From: Bacillus cereus
GTDB taxonomy: Bacteria; Bacillota; Bacilli; Bacillales; Bacillaceae_G
Assembly: GCF_002584535.1 (NCBI RefSeq)
Contig: NZ_NUOT01000073.1
Location: 1-64,000, forward strand
DNA: 64,000 nucleotides
Direction of reading: 5' to 3'
Notes under the pieces: model-generated
Database searches by the model: none
What the model was told of the DNA's origin: nothing
Seen by the model: the letters and a program-made list of their open reading frames with translations, nothing else
Position numbers and translations under genes: made by a program
Shown here: positions 45,559 through 54,107 of the stretch, piece by piece
Position numbering within the stretch: the stretch's first letter is position 1
Layout of the letters: the number at the start of each line of letters is the position of its first letter

Positions 45559-46773
45559 TTGAAAATCGGGTCTTTTGCTAAACTTTATAATGTTTCTGTG
45601 GATACAATTCGTTACTATATTGAACTAGGGTTATTAGTTCCAGAAAAAAAAGGGGCTCAGTTCCAATTGAATCAATCCTGTCTCGATGACATGGAGTTAA
45701 TATTAGAACTAAAACATCTACAGTTCTCTTTGAAAGAAATTCAAAAATTTCTTTCATACAAACGTTTGACCATTAATATCGACATTAGTTATTATCAAAA
45801 TCTCTTATCGGAGAAGAAAAATACGTTTGTAGAAGAAAAAAAGGAACTGAACCGATTTATTAAACTCATAGATGATAAGTTGCAATCCTTCGAGCAACCC
45901 GCTATTTCATGCAGCTATACCGGTGTACCAATATCCTTCATTCCATTTTTTTATTGTCCGTATTGCAAAGTCCAATTAAACATTAGTGATGCATCTATAC
46001 GGGACAGTAATATTTCTGAAGCAAAATTAACCTGTTCATGTGGTTACTTTTCCTCAATACAAGATGGGATAGTAGTGACTTCAAACCTAGAGGAATCTCC
46101 CTACTGTATCCTCAATGAAGAAACAATGAAGGAATTTACCCCAAGCTTTGTCAGCTTAAGAGAAAAAGGGGACCAATGGATGATTAAGGTATTGAAGGAA
46201 CAAGATTTATCAAATAAAGTCGTAATTGAAACAAATATTGATATATCTGTCTCCTTACCAAAGTACATATCATCACTTGACTCGGATACCTTTTATATTT
46301 TTTGTGGTTTCTCTTTGACTATGATTAAAAAATTGAAGTGTTTAATTGAAAAAGTCAACTCAAAACTTCGTATTGTGTATATCCAAAATACTGACTATCT
46401 TCTCCCTCTAAAACCTGGATCAATAGATGTCGTGATAGACAGTATTACTACTAACGATGTTTGTTCGCATAAAAACGTCTTCCCAATTACCTTGTTACAG
46501 ACTTATATGAACGACAGATCTAAGGTCATTGGAAATTACCTGTATTATCATGAAGGTGCAACCTCTTTACTTAATTTTCGCACCCTATACCCTAATTCAC
46601 ACCCACATGTCTTATACCCAAATTATCTTGAGTCTAACTTAGGGAAAGAGGGATTAAAGATTCAGCAAAGGACAATCATTGGCTCGACAGATAACCCTGG
46701 TATTTTTCTTGATTATCACGAACAAGGCGAAAAAGTTAATTTACTGGGTTATATTGCAAATCGTGCTATCTAG
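45559..46773 (+). CDS. MerR regulator fused to a zinc ribbon and a methyltransferase-like domain
   Basis: 404 residues. The N-terminus is a MerR DNA-binding domain (IGSFAKLYNVSVDTIRYYIE, 3-22) with a coiled-coil dimer helix (about 80-112). A four-cysteine cluster follows (C133-P-Y-C136 and C159-S-C161), resembling the zinc finger at the start of RlmA-type rRNA methyltransferases. The remaining ~230 residues have the order of a class I methyltransferase (VVIETNI, then PLKPGSIDVVID), but the glycine-rich SAM loop is lost, so it is probably a ligand-sensing pseudo-enzyme. TTG start after CGGGGGGA. Divergent from the amidohydrolase; ligand unknown. Confidence 0.75.
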   Translation: MKIGSFAKLYNVSVDTIRYYIELGLLVPEKKGAQFQLNQSCLDDMELILELKHLQFSLKEIQKFLSYKRLTINIDISYYQNLLSEKKNTFVEEKKELNRFIKLIDDKLQSFEQPAISCSYTGVPISFIPFFYCPYCKVQLNISDASIRDSNISEAKLTCSCGYFSSIQDGIVVTSNLEESPYCILNEETMKEFTPSFVSLREKGDQWMIKVLKEQDLSNKVVIETNIDISVSLPKYISSLDSDTFYIFCGFSLTMIKKLKCLIEKVNSKLRIVYIQNTDYLLPLKPGSIDVVIDSITTNDVCSHKNVFPITLLQTYMNDRSKVIGNYLYYHEGATSLLNFRTLYPNSHPHVLYPNYLESNLGKEGLKIQQRTIIGSTDNPGIFLDYHEQGEKVNLLGYIANRAI

Positions 46774-46843
46774 GTGTATCTATATCGTACCGTTGATTCA
46801 GAATGAAATACGATTGATTTTTATTTAAACGAAACAAGAGATT

Positions 46844-46886
46844 AAAAGACTGCAAAGCGATTTTTTAGAAATCTTTGCAGTCTTTT
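46844..46886 (+). terminator. terminator of the MerR fusion gene
   Basis: AAAAGACTGCAAAG / CTTTGCAGTCTTTT perfect 14-bp arms. Confidence 0.8.
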
Positions 46887-47001
46887 CACGTTTCAAGGCC
46901 CCAAAATTTGTTGTAGTTACTGACATATTAAAGCCTCTAGGTATATAAGTTTTATAGTTTATTTAAACAAACCGATTTGACTCTTTAATTAAATATCAGA
47001 C

Positions 47002-47652
47002 TTAGCAATATCCATCAGTCGTACATTGCATGCCATCAAATGAATTTGTTTTTTCCTTTTGTATTTCTTTATCAATTACTCTTTCTAACATTTCTTTACT
47101 AGCAAGCCCTTGAATGACTTCGTCTCCAATCATTACTGTTGGAACAGCCATAATATTCGCCTCATCATATGCATGTTGGATTGCTTTTTGATGTTTCTCT
47201 TTATATTTACGAGTTACTAAAGCATCTTTAAATTCCGCTTCAGGAAGCCCTACTTCTACCGCTAGCTTTGTTAATACATCAATATCTTCAATGTTTTGTT
47301 CTTCTTGGAAAAACGCAGTAAATACTCGGTGATGATACTCGTTTCCAAATCCATGCTCCTTCGCAAATTGACATCCTTCAAAAGCTAAATGTGTATATGG
47401 GTGCGGAGAAACACGAGGTAAACGCATTTCAATTCCTAATTTTTTCGCAGTAGGAAGAATAAAAGAATCCCAAGAACTTAATTTATCTGGTTCTTGCCAT
47501 GGATCGATTTTTGAATACGGGCTTGGACGTAATTCAAATGGCATCCATTCGATTTCTACATCTTTCTCCTTAGCTACCTCATCCAATGGACCTTTTGCCA
47601 AAAAACAAAATGGACAAATAAAATCAGAGTATACTTTCATTTTTACAGACAT
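47002..47652 (-). CDS. DsbA family oxidoreductase (FrnE-like)
   Basis: 216 residues with a thioredoxin fold and helical insertion. C13-P-F-C16 active site in the first strand-helix, and cis-Pro region AVPTVMIG near the C-terminus. A second Cys pair at the tail (MQCTTDGYC) is also found in FrnE relatives. Cytoplasmic (no signal peptide); FrnE proteins act as disulfide isomerases or in thiol stress. The truncated Rrf2 regulator gene lies directly upstream on the same strand and may have controlled it. Confidence 0.87.
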   Translation of the reverse strand: MSVKMKVYSDFICPFCFLAKGPLDEVAKEKDVEIEWMPFELRPSPYSKIDPWQEPDKLSSWDSFILPTAKKLGIEMRLPRVSPHPYTHLAFEGCQFAKEHGFGNEYHHRVFTAFFQEEQNIEDIDVLTKLAVEVGLPEAEFKDALVTRKYKEKHQKAIQHAYDEANIMAVPTVMIGDEVIQGLASKEMLERVIDKEIQKEKTNSFDGMQCTTDGYC

Positions 47653-47767
47653 ATGATTACACCTTACCTTCTTTTATTATTTCTAAATGTAACGGAGTTG
47701 GTTACATTTAGAAGAAAAAAATATGCATTCTCCTTTTTATAGAGCTCTGCATTCCTCAATTCTTATT

Positions 47768-48199
47768 TCAAGCATTTATTTTTTCTTGTAAAGATTGAAA
47801 TAACTGCCCCATAGTAATACTTTTCAAGACCTCTTCCATTGCAGATTGTGCCTAAACTAAAATAACCTCTAAAACAGCTTGAATATTTGCTCCAATTGGA
47901 CAATCTGGATTTGGTTGTTCATGAATATGAAATAACTTATCTTCCGCAACTACATTTACTGCATGGTACACATCTAATAATGTAACCTCAGTTAAATCCT
48001 TTAATAGTCCAGCCCCACCTGGCCCTCGATTTACATAAACAAACTCAGCCCGTTTTAAGTCAGGTATTATTCTTCGAATTACAACCGGATTTGTATTTAT
48101 ACTCTCAGCCATACATTCAGAAGTACAAATGGGGGATGAATTGTTTTCCAAAATAGATAAAATATGAACAGCTATAGAAAAGCGGCTACTAATTTTCAT
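47768..48199 (-). pseudogene. Rrf2 family regulator truncated by an amber codon
   Basis: The start at 48199 follows GGTGGTGATC. It encodes MKISSRFSIAVHILSIL, a winged helix, VNRGPGGAGLLKDLTEVTL and NPDCPIGANIQ. The reading frame meets TAG at 47852-47854 after LEVILV, then continues in frame for 27 more codons (AQSAMEEVLKSITMGQLF and on) to TGA at 47768. Full-length YwnA-type homologues include such a C-terminal helix, so a CAG-to-TAG change is likely. The truncated product of about 115 residues keeps the DNA-binding domain and single Cys, and might still bind DNA. Confidence 0.8.
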
Positions 48200-48302
48200 T
48201 ATGATCACCACCCGAATGTAATCATTATAGTTACAACAAAGAGGTACGTCAATCCTTTTTATAGACTTTTTTTGGGGCGTTATTATAGTGAAAAACAAAC
48301 AG

Positions 48303-48328
48303 GCGTCTCATTATCATATATGAGACGC
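48303..48328 (-). terminator. terminator of the LysR gene
   Basis: GCGTCTCA / TGAGACGC hairpin just below the stop at 48335. Confidence 0.65.
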
Positions 48329-48334
48329 TCTTTA

Positions 48335-49204
48335 TCATTCTGCGAATAGCCCCTGGAACTCTTCAATAAATAGTTGAACAGCTAGTGAGGATTCCCTTAA
48401 TGAAGGAACAGCCAAAGCAATTTCCCTCCATACTTGAGGTGCTAATGCTTTCGTTTTGACATTTGGAGGTAAATTCATTAATGATAATTCAGCTAATATC
48501 GCTAAACCTAACCCCTCTTGAATCATATTTAAAGATGTTGTAACGGTAGACACCGCATACTCAACTCGAAGTGGTACACCTGCTTGTTTAAACATATCAA
48601 TAATTGGTGGTTCGTATCCTCCCTTAAATAAAATAATTGGTTCATCTTCTAAATCATTTATTGTAATAGCTTCTTTCTCACAAAGAGGATGATCATCCCG
48701 CAAGACAACAACCATTTCTCCTTTTGTTAACGGTACAATCTCCATTTCTTTATTGGGCAAAATAACAATTCCTACATCAATTACACGTGATAATAGCCAC
48801 TCTTCCACTTCTTTAAGAGTTCCTTCATAGAGAACCAGCTCTAAATTCGGATATTTTTCGCGAAAGATATTAATCATTTTAGGCAAGAAATATGCTGATG
48901 CACTTGGAAAGCTTCCGATTCGAATTGTCCCAACTTCATGCCCTTTCTCCATCGCAACCTCTTGTTCTATTTTTTCAACGCCACTTAAAATTTCACGAAA
49001 ATGAACAAGAATCCGAGTTCCTACATCAGTCAGAATTAGACCTTTTCTTTTATCACGTATAATAAGCGTTACACCGAGTTCTGATTCAACACTAGAAATA
49101 GCATGGCTCACAGCTGGTTGTGTCATATTCAAAACTCGAGCTGCCTTCGTGAAACTTCCTAGTTCAACTACCTTTACAAAAACTTGAAGTTGTGTGATGG
49201 TCAT
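48335..49204 (-). CDS. LysR family transcriptional regulator
   Basis: 289 residues. N-terminal winged helix-turn-helix (GSFTKAARVLNMTQPAVSHAI) and a C-terminal two-lobed effector domain beginning GTIRIGSFPSASAYFLP. It is divergent from an EamA transporter gene with 97 bp between, the usual arrangement for a LysR protein and its target. The effector is unknown but may be the transported metabolite. Confidence 0.88.
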   Translation of the reverse strand: MTITQLQVFVKVVELGSFTKAARVLNMTQPAVSHAISSVESELGVTLIIRDKRKGLILTDVGTRILVHFREILSGVEKIEQEVAMEKGHEVGTIRIGSFPSASAYFLPKMINIFREKYPNLELVLYEGTLKEVEEWLLSRVIDVGIVILPNKEMEIVPLTKGEMVVVLRDDHPLCEKEAITINDLEDEPIILFKGGYEPPIIDMFKQAGVPLRVEYAVSTVTTSLNMIQEGLGLAILAELSLMNLPPNVKTKALAPQVWREIALAVPSLRESSLAVQLFIEEFQGLFAE

Positions 49205-49301
49205 AACAAATTACTTATACTCCTTATAAAAAAGATTCATTTTATTTATCGTGTTCAATATCATATCATAATGAAATGAAATACAACAAGGGGGTATTAT
49301 C

Positions 49302-50213
49302 ATGACACAGCTTTCACGAACAAAAACGGTCATGCTCCTTTCATTTCTCGTTCTTATGTGGGGGATTAATTGGCCCTTATCTAAATTCGCCCTGCATTAT
49401 ACACCACCCGTATTATTTGCAGGACTTAGAACAGTAATTGGAGGATTCATTCTACTTATTTTCGCATTGCCTAAGTACAAACAATTACATTTAAAAGAAA
49501 CTTGGCATTTGTACTTTATTTCAGCTTTACTCAATATTATTTTATTTTACGGTCTACAAACTGTAGGACTTCAATATATGCCTGCAGGACTTTTTTCCGC
49601 TATTGTATTTCTCCAGCCTGTCTTACTTGGAATTTTCTCTTGGATTTGGCTTGAAGAAGTAATGTATGGCTTAAAAATCTTTGGTCTTATTCTTGGATTT
49701 ACAGGCGTTGCTGTTATTAGTTCTAGTGGCTTAACTGGACATATTTCTATCATCGGTATTTTTCTTGCTTTAGGATGTGCAATAGGCTGGGCGCTAGGGA
49801 CCGTTTTTATAAAAAGAACCGGGAACCGTGTAAACGCTATTTGGATGGTAACCCTTCAACTCATTATCGGTGGCTTCTGCTTAATTGGGCTCGGTTCAGA
49901 ATTTGAAAGTTGGTCTAGTATCGCTTGGAGCGTACCATTTGCAATCGTACTACTATTCATTTCAATCTTTGTAATTGCACTGGGGTGGCTTTCTTACTTT
50001 ACACTTGTCGGAGCTGGCGAAGCGAGTAAAGTTGGAGCCTACACATTTCTTATTCCGCTCATCGCAATTATTGTAAGTTCTATTTTCCTACACGAAGCGA
50101 TTACAATTAGCTTATTTATCGGACTATTGTTTATTGTCATAAGCATTTGCTTTGTAAATATAAAACCAAAATCACTCCTAACAAAAGAAGCGGCTGAGCC
50201 TAAAAGATGTTAA
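49302..50213 (+). CDS. EamA/DMT family transporter
   Basis: 303 residues with ten predicted helices in two EamA repeats (about 8-135 and 150-290). Landmarks are WGINWPLSKFAL in helix 1 and a GWALGTVFIKR entry to the second half. Members export amino acids or other metabolites; the substrate is unknown. ATG preceded by AAGGGGG. Probably controlled by the divergent LysR gene. Confidence 0.88.
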   Translation: MTQLSRTKTVMLLSFLVLMWGINWPLSKFALHYTPPVLFAGLRTVIGGFILLIFALPKYKQLHLKETWHLYFISALLNIILFYGLQTVGLQYMPAGLFSAIVFLQPVLLGIFSWIWLEEVMYGLKIFGLILGFTGVAVISSSGLTGHISIIGIFLALGCAIGWALGTVFIKRTGNRVNAIWMVTLQLIIGGFCLIGLGSEFESWSSIAWSVPFAIVLLFISIFVIALGWLSYFTLVGAGEASKVGAYTFLIPLIAIIVSSIFLHEAITISLFIGLLFIVISICFVNIKPKSLLTKEAAEPKRC

Positions 50214-50268
50214 TCAAATATAAAGAAGAAAAGACCTATAAGATGGTAAGCTCTTTCTTTATTACTTT

Positions 50269-50526
50269 TTAAGACGTAATACAAATATACATGTACCGAG
50301 CGATACTATAATAGAAAGAATCGATTGTCGGAATAAAGAATCTACTATTAAATAAACCGGTTACGACAATAATAATAACCGCACATATTGCCCATGGTGA
50401 AAATCTTTTAATGGCATCCGAATATAACGTCCATTTCCCATTCTTATGATCTTTAGATAAAAGAGGTATACTTGCAGAAAATCCTCCAATCCATAGCGAA
50501 GCTGCAAATAAATGTTTAAATTCCAT
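50269..50526 (-). pseudogene. CopD-like copper resistance protein fragment
   Basis: 85 codons resembling the middle of CopD/YcnJ membrane proteins: LFAASLWIGGF, SDAIKRFSPWAICAVIIIVVTGLFNS. The ATG is internal to the usual protein and has no ribosome site, and the last helix pair is missing after YYSIARYM. Both ends are therefore lost. Confidence 0.7.
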
Positions 50527-50603
50527 AGTTACAGCAATCTCTTTTATACTTTAGACCATATACATGACTATTCATTGCTTTCATAATAAGTAATCCAAAC
50601 CAA

Positions 50604-50633
50604 AAAGGTATTACGCCAATGCGTAATACCTTT
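50604..50633 (-). terminator. terminator of brnQ
   Basis: AAAGGTATTACGC / GCGTAATACCTTT perfect 13-bp arms with a 4-nt loop. Confidence 0.85.
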
Positions 50634-50679
50634 CATTACTCTTCCTAAACGAATTCTACAACTTTTTTCATGCATATCA

Positions 50680-52032
50680 CTACTTATTAGCTTTTGCTAC
50701 GCTAGAATGAATTTCATTTTTCACTCTTAAATGACTAATACCGTATCCAATAAATCCACCAATAATAGCTGGGAATATCCATCCTAGGCCTACTTCTTGC
50801 ATTGGAAGAAATTTAGTAAATACATGATTCACTACTTGGATATTCACTCCAGCTGCATTTAATCCATCAAATAAACTTATAATAAACGTTACTAGTAAGC
50901 TTACTTGATACACTTCCGTTCTCCCTTTAAATAATGAATGGAAGAATGTTAAAAAGATTAGTACAATCGCTAATGGATAAATCGCTGTTAATACCGGAAC
51001 AGAAACTGCAATCAGTTGTGTTAATCCTACATTTGCAACAATTGCACTAAAAACAGATAAAATAACAACAATTTTTTTGTAAGATACCTTTGGAAATAGT
51101 TTATGGAAAAATGAAGAACATGCTGAAACAAGTCCTACACTAGTCGTTAAACAAGCTACTGTAATCATTAATCCTAATAGAATTCCACCATATGAACCAA
51201 AGTAGTAGTTTGACACTTTCGCTAAAACTGCCCCACCATTTTCTAAGTGCCCCAGTTTTGCTACGCTTGAAGCTCCCATATAAGAAAGCGCCGTATAAAG
51301 AATTGCTAATACTGTCGCTGCAATCATCGTTGCTTTTGCACAAACAACCATAATTTGCTTTTTCGTTTTTGCCCCTTTTTCTTTAATAGCGTTAATGATA
51401 ATAATACCAAATACGAAAGATGCAAGTGTATCCATTGTTAAATATCCTTCTTGAAACCCTTTGAAGAATGCATTAGATGTATATGCTTCAACAGGTGCTT
51501 GCATATCCCCTATCGGATGAATGAAAGCAACAATTACTAAAATTCCAATGAACGTTAACTTAATTGGCGTCAAGATTTTTCCAACAATATCGACAATTTT
51601 CGCAGGATTGAGCGAAAAAAAACAAGTAATACTAAAAAATATTATTGTAAAAATAACTAAAGCCATAGAACTTAAACTTTCTGGTACAAAAGGCTTAAGA
51701 CCAATTTCAAAGGAAACATTACCCGTTCTCGGTATTGCAAATAATGGACCAATTGCTAAATATAGAACTGTTGTAAATACAATTCCAAAAACAGGGTGAA
51801 CACGACTTGCCAGTGATTGTAAATCCTCTTTTCCTGAAATTCCAAATGCTAATACACCAAGTAATGGTAGTCCAACCCCAGTTACTAAAAATCCCGCATT
51901 CGCTGACCAAATATTTGTTCCAGCTGATTGACCTAACATTACAGGGAAAATTAAATTTCCTGCTCCAAAAAAAAGAGCAAATAACATTAATCCGATAACT
52001 ACTATGAACGAAAAAGGTACTTTATTCGACAT
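50680..52032 (-). CDS. brnQ: branched-chain amino acid transport system carrier BrnQ
   Basis: 450 residues with 12 predicted helices. The LIVCS-family start LFALFFGAGNLIFPVMLGQSAG is followed by GFLVTGVGLPLLGVLAFG. It is a Na+- or H+-coupled symporter for Leu, Ile and Val in the membrane. GGAGG lies upstream of the ATG. The 5' region (52033-52520) shows no clear T-box. Single gene with a strong terminator. Confidence 0.92.
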   Translation of the reverse strand: MSNKVPFSFIVVIGLMLFALFFGAGNLIFPVMLGQSAGTNIWSANAGFLVTGVGLPLLGVLAFGISGKEDLQSLASRVHPVFGIVFTTVLYLAIGPLFAIPRTGNVSFEIGLKPFVPESLSSMALVIFTIIFFSITCFFSLNPAKIVDIVGKILTPIKLTFIGILVIVAFIHPIGDMQAPVEAYTSNAFFKGFQEGYLTMDTLASFVFGIIIINAIKEKGAKTKKQIMVVCAKATMIAATVLAILYTALSYMGASSVAKLGHLENGGAVLAKVSNYYFGSYGGILLGLMITVACLTTSVGLVSACSSFFHKLFPKVSYKKIVVILSVFSAIVANVGLTQLIAVSVPVLTAIYPLAIVLIFLTFFHSLFKGRTEVYQVSLLVTFIISLFDGLNAAGVNIQVVNHVFTKFLPMQEVGLGWIFPAIIGGFIGYGISHLRVKNEIHSSVAKANK

Positions 52033-52520
52033 GATACAACCTCCATTACAAAATCAATTATTTCATTTCCATTTTTAACTAATTGAAGATTCTGAATATT
52101 TAACTAGTATATATTTTATTATCACTTATTATAGTCTTAAGAATAATATATTTCAATACTATTTTTTGAATTTTTTAATTAAATTCGCTTTCAGTATAAA
52201 AAATTGGAGAAATACTACAAATTTCATTCGCATTACAAAGTTATACTAAACTACTTTACTTGTAAGTGCATATCTATCTCATCTTTCTTCATGTGATAAA
52301 ATTTCATTCACACTTTCAGCTTCTTTCATAATTATTTCTAATTTAATAATATTTTCCACGAATTAAAAACACCTAAAAAATAATGACTTTTCCTAAAATA
52401 GATCCCCTTCATATTTTTTACATTTCCCTCTTGTTTTTCATAATTTCTCCTCCATTAGCCTAAGTGTGGAGAATAAGAGCTTTTTTATATACAAATAATA
52501 AACCTCAAGGAGTTGTTGAC
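52033..52520. other. intergenic between brnQ and the nucleoside transporter
   Basis: 488 bp of AT-rich sequence holding two divergent promoters by position. I could not identify a T-box or purine riboswitch. Confidence 0.4.
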
Positions 52521-53714
52521 ATGAATTTGATATTAAATATTATAGGGATTTTCATTGTATTATTAATAGTTTTCTTATGTTCACCTAATAAAAGAAACAT
52601 AAAGTGGAAACCAATCATTATTCTGATAATCCTTGAACTTTTTATTACATGGTTTATGTTAGGCACCAAATTGGGAAGTATCATAATTAATAAAATTGCA
52701 TCATTTTTCACTTGGCTCATTTCATGTGCGAATGAAGGTATTCGATTTGCGTTTCCATCAGCTATGGAAAATCAAACAGTTGACTTCTTCTTTAGCGCAT
52801 TACTTCCTATCATTTTTGTTATCACTTTTTTCGATATTCTTTCTTACTTTGGAATCTTAACTTGGATTATTGATAAAGTAGGTGCAATCATTTCAAAAAT
52901 TTCTCGTTTACCAAAGTTAGAAAGTTTTTTTTCCATTCAAATGATGTTTTTAGGAAACACGGAAGCTCTTGCTGTAGTTCGTGACCAATTATCTGTTTTA
53001 AAAGAAAATCGTTTGTTGACTTTTGGAATTATGAGTATGAGTAGCGTCAGCGGATCTATTCTTGGTGCCTATCTATCAATGGTGCCAGCAACATATATTT
53101 TCAGTGCAATTCCTTTAAACTGTATAAATGCATTAATTTTAGCAAATGTTTTAAATCCTATAGCAATCACTAAAGAAGAAGATATTGTTTATTCACCATC
53201 AAAAGAAGAAAAAAAAGATTTTTTCTCTACCATTTCAAACAGTATGTTAGTGGGGATGAATATGGTTATTGTTATTCTAGCCATGGTTATTGGATATGTA
53301 GCATTAACAGCATGTTTGAATGGTATTTTAAGTTTTTTTGTAACAGGTTTAACAATTCAAAAAATCTTCTCTATTATCTTTAGTCCCTTCGCATTTTTAC
53401 TCGGTTTATCAGGAACTGATGCTATGTATGTCGCTGAATTAATGGGGATAAAAATTACAACTAATGAATTTGTTGCGATGATGGATTTAAAATCACGCTT
53501 ACACTCTTTACATCCGCATACTATTGCAGTTGCAACAACATTTCTAGCCTCTTTTGCTAACTTTAGTACAGTTGGTATGATTTATGGGACTTACAATTCA
53601 TTATTTGGTGCAGAAAAATCAGTAATTATCGGTAAGAATGTTTGGAAGCTTCTTGTTAGTGGAATGGCTGTTTCCTTATTAAGCGCTATGCTTGTGGGGC
53701 TTTTTGTATGGTAA
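52521..53714 (+). CDS. concentrative nucleoside transporter (NupC family)
   Basis: About 397 residues, with the CNT layout: N-terminal helices, a gate region (LPIIFVITFFDILSYFGIL), then GNTEALAVVRDQL and MSSVSGSILGAYLSMVPATYI, the conserved nucleoside and Na+-binding core. It imports nucleosides with Na+ or H+. The start is ATG 52521, 8 nt after AAGGAG; an in-frame start 57 nt earlier lacks a ribosome site. Confidence 0.88.
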   Translation: MNLILNIIGIFIVLLIVFLCSPNKRNIKWKPIIILIILELFITWFMLGTKLGSIIINKIASFFTWLISCANEGIRFAFPSAMENQTVDFFFSALLPIIFVITFFDILSYFGILTWIIDKVGAIISKISRLPKLESFFSIQMMFLGNTEALAVVRDQLSVLKENRLLTFGIMSMSSVSGSILGAYLSMVPATYIFSAIPLNCINALILANVLNPIAITKEEDIVYSPSKEEKKDFFSTISNSMLVGMNMVIVILAMVIGYVALTACLNGILSFFVTGLTIQKIFSIIFSPFAFLLGLSGTDAMYVAELMGIKITTNEFVAMMDLKSRLHSLHPHTIAVATTFLASFANFSTVGMIYGTYNSLFGAEKSVIIGKNVWKLLVSGMAVSLLSAMLVGLFVW

Positions 53715-53768
53715 ATGAATACAGAAGATACATGACACCTTTACATATAAAATGAAATTTTAATTAAT

Positions 53769-54035
53769 GTGGATCTTCATCCCCACTGATTATTAGCCCT
53801 CACCAATCGGACTTTTACAGGCTGTTGATTCCCACCTAACTTCTTAAAGAAAAGTGGAAGTGGCTCGTCCAGAATGTGAGGAGGATGGAGCTTCTGACGT
53901 AGAGGTGTTTTTTACCTCGCAGGAAGAAGCGAAGCCACTGGAACTGGACAATGCTTTCGCTCAGTTTTGAGGTAAGGGTCTTACTACCCGCGAATAGCGG
54001 GATGAAAATTATGTAAACTATGCAAGAAACGAGGG
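53769..54035. repeat. dispersed repeat, copy B, with a coding remnant
   Basis: The left part (TCTTCATCCCCACTGATTAT, CCCTCACCAATCGGACTTTT) recurs in diverged form at 32470 and 16861. The right part holds a 39-codon frame (53854-53970) with protein-like, less AT-rich codons (ending LELDNAFAQF), but no start after a stop at 53847. A CCCGC / GCGGG hairpin follows. Probably the remnant of a mobile or repeated element; identity unknown. Confidence 0.5.
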
Positions 54036-54072
54036 AATATCTACTAGACCCTTTACACACAAATACTTAGAA

Positions 54073-54107
54073 AAAAAGGTGTTACGATATTATCGTAACA
54101 CCTTTTT
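54073..54107 (-). terminator. terminator of topB
   Basis: Perfect hairpin with arms of about 17 bp (AAAAAGGTGTTACGATA) directly after the stop. Confidence 0.85.
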
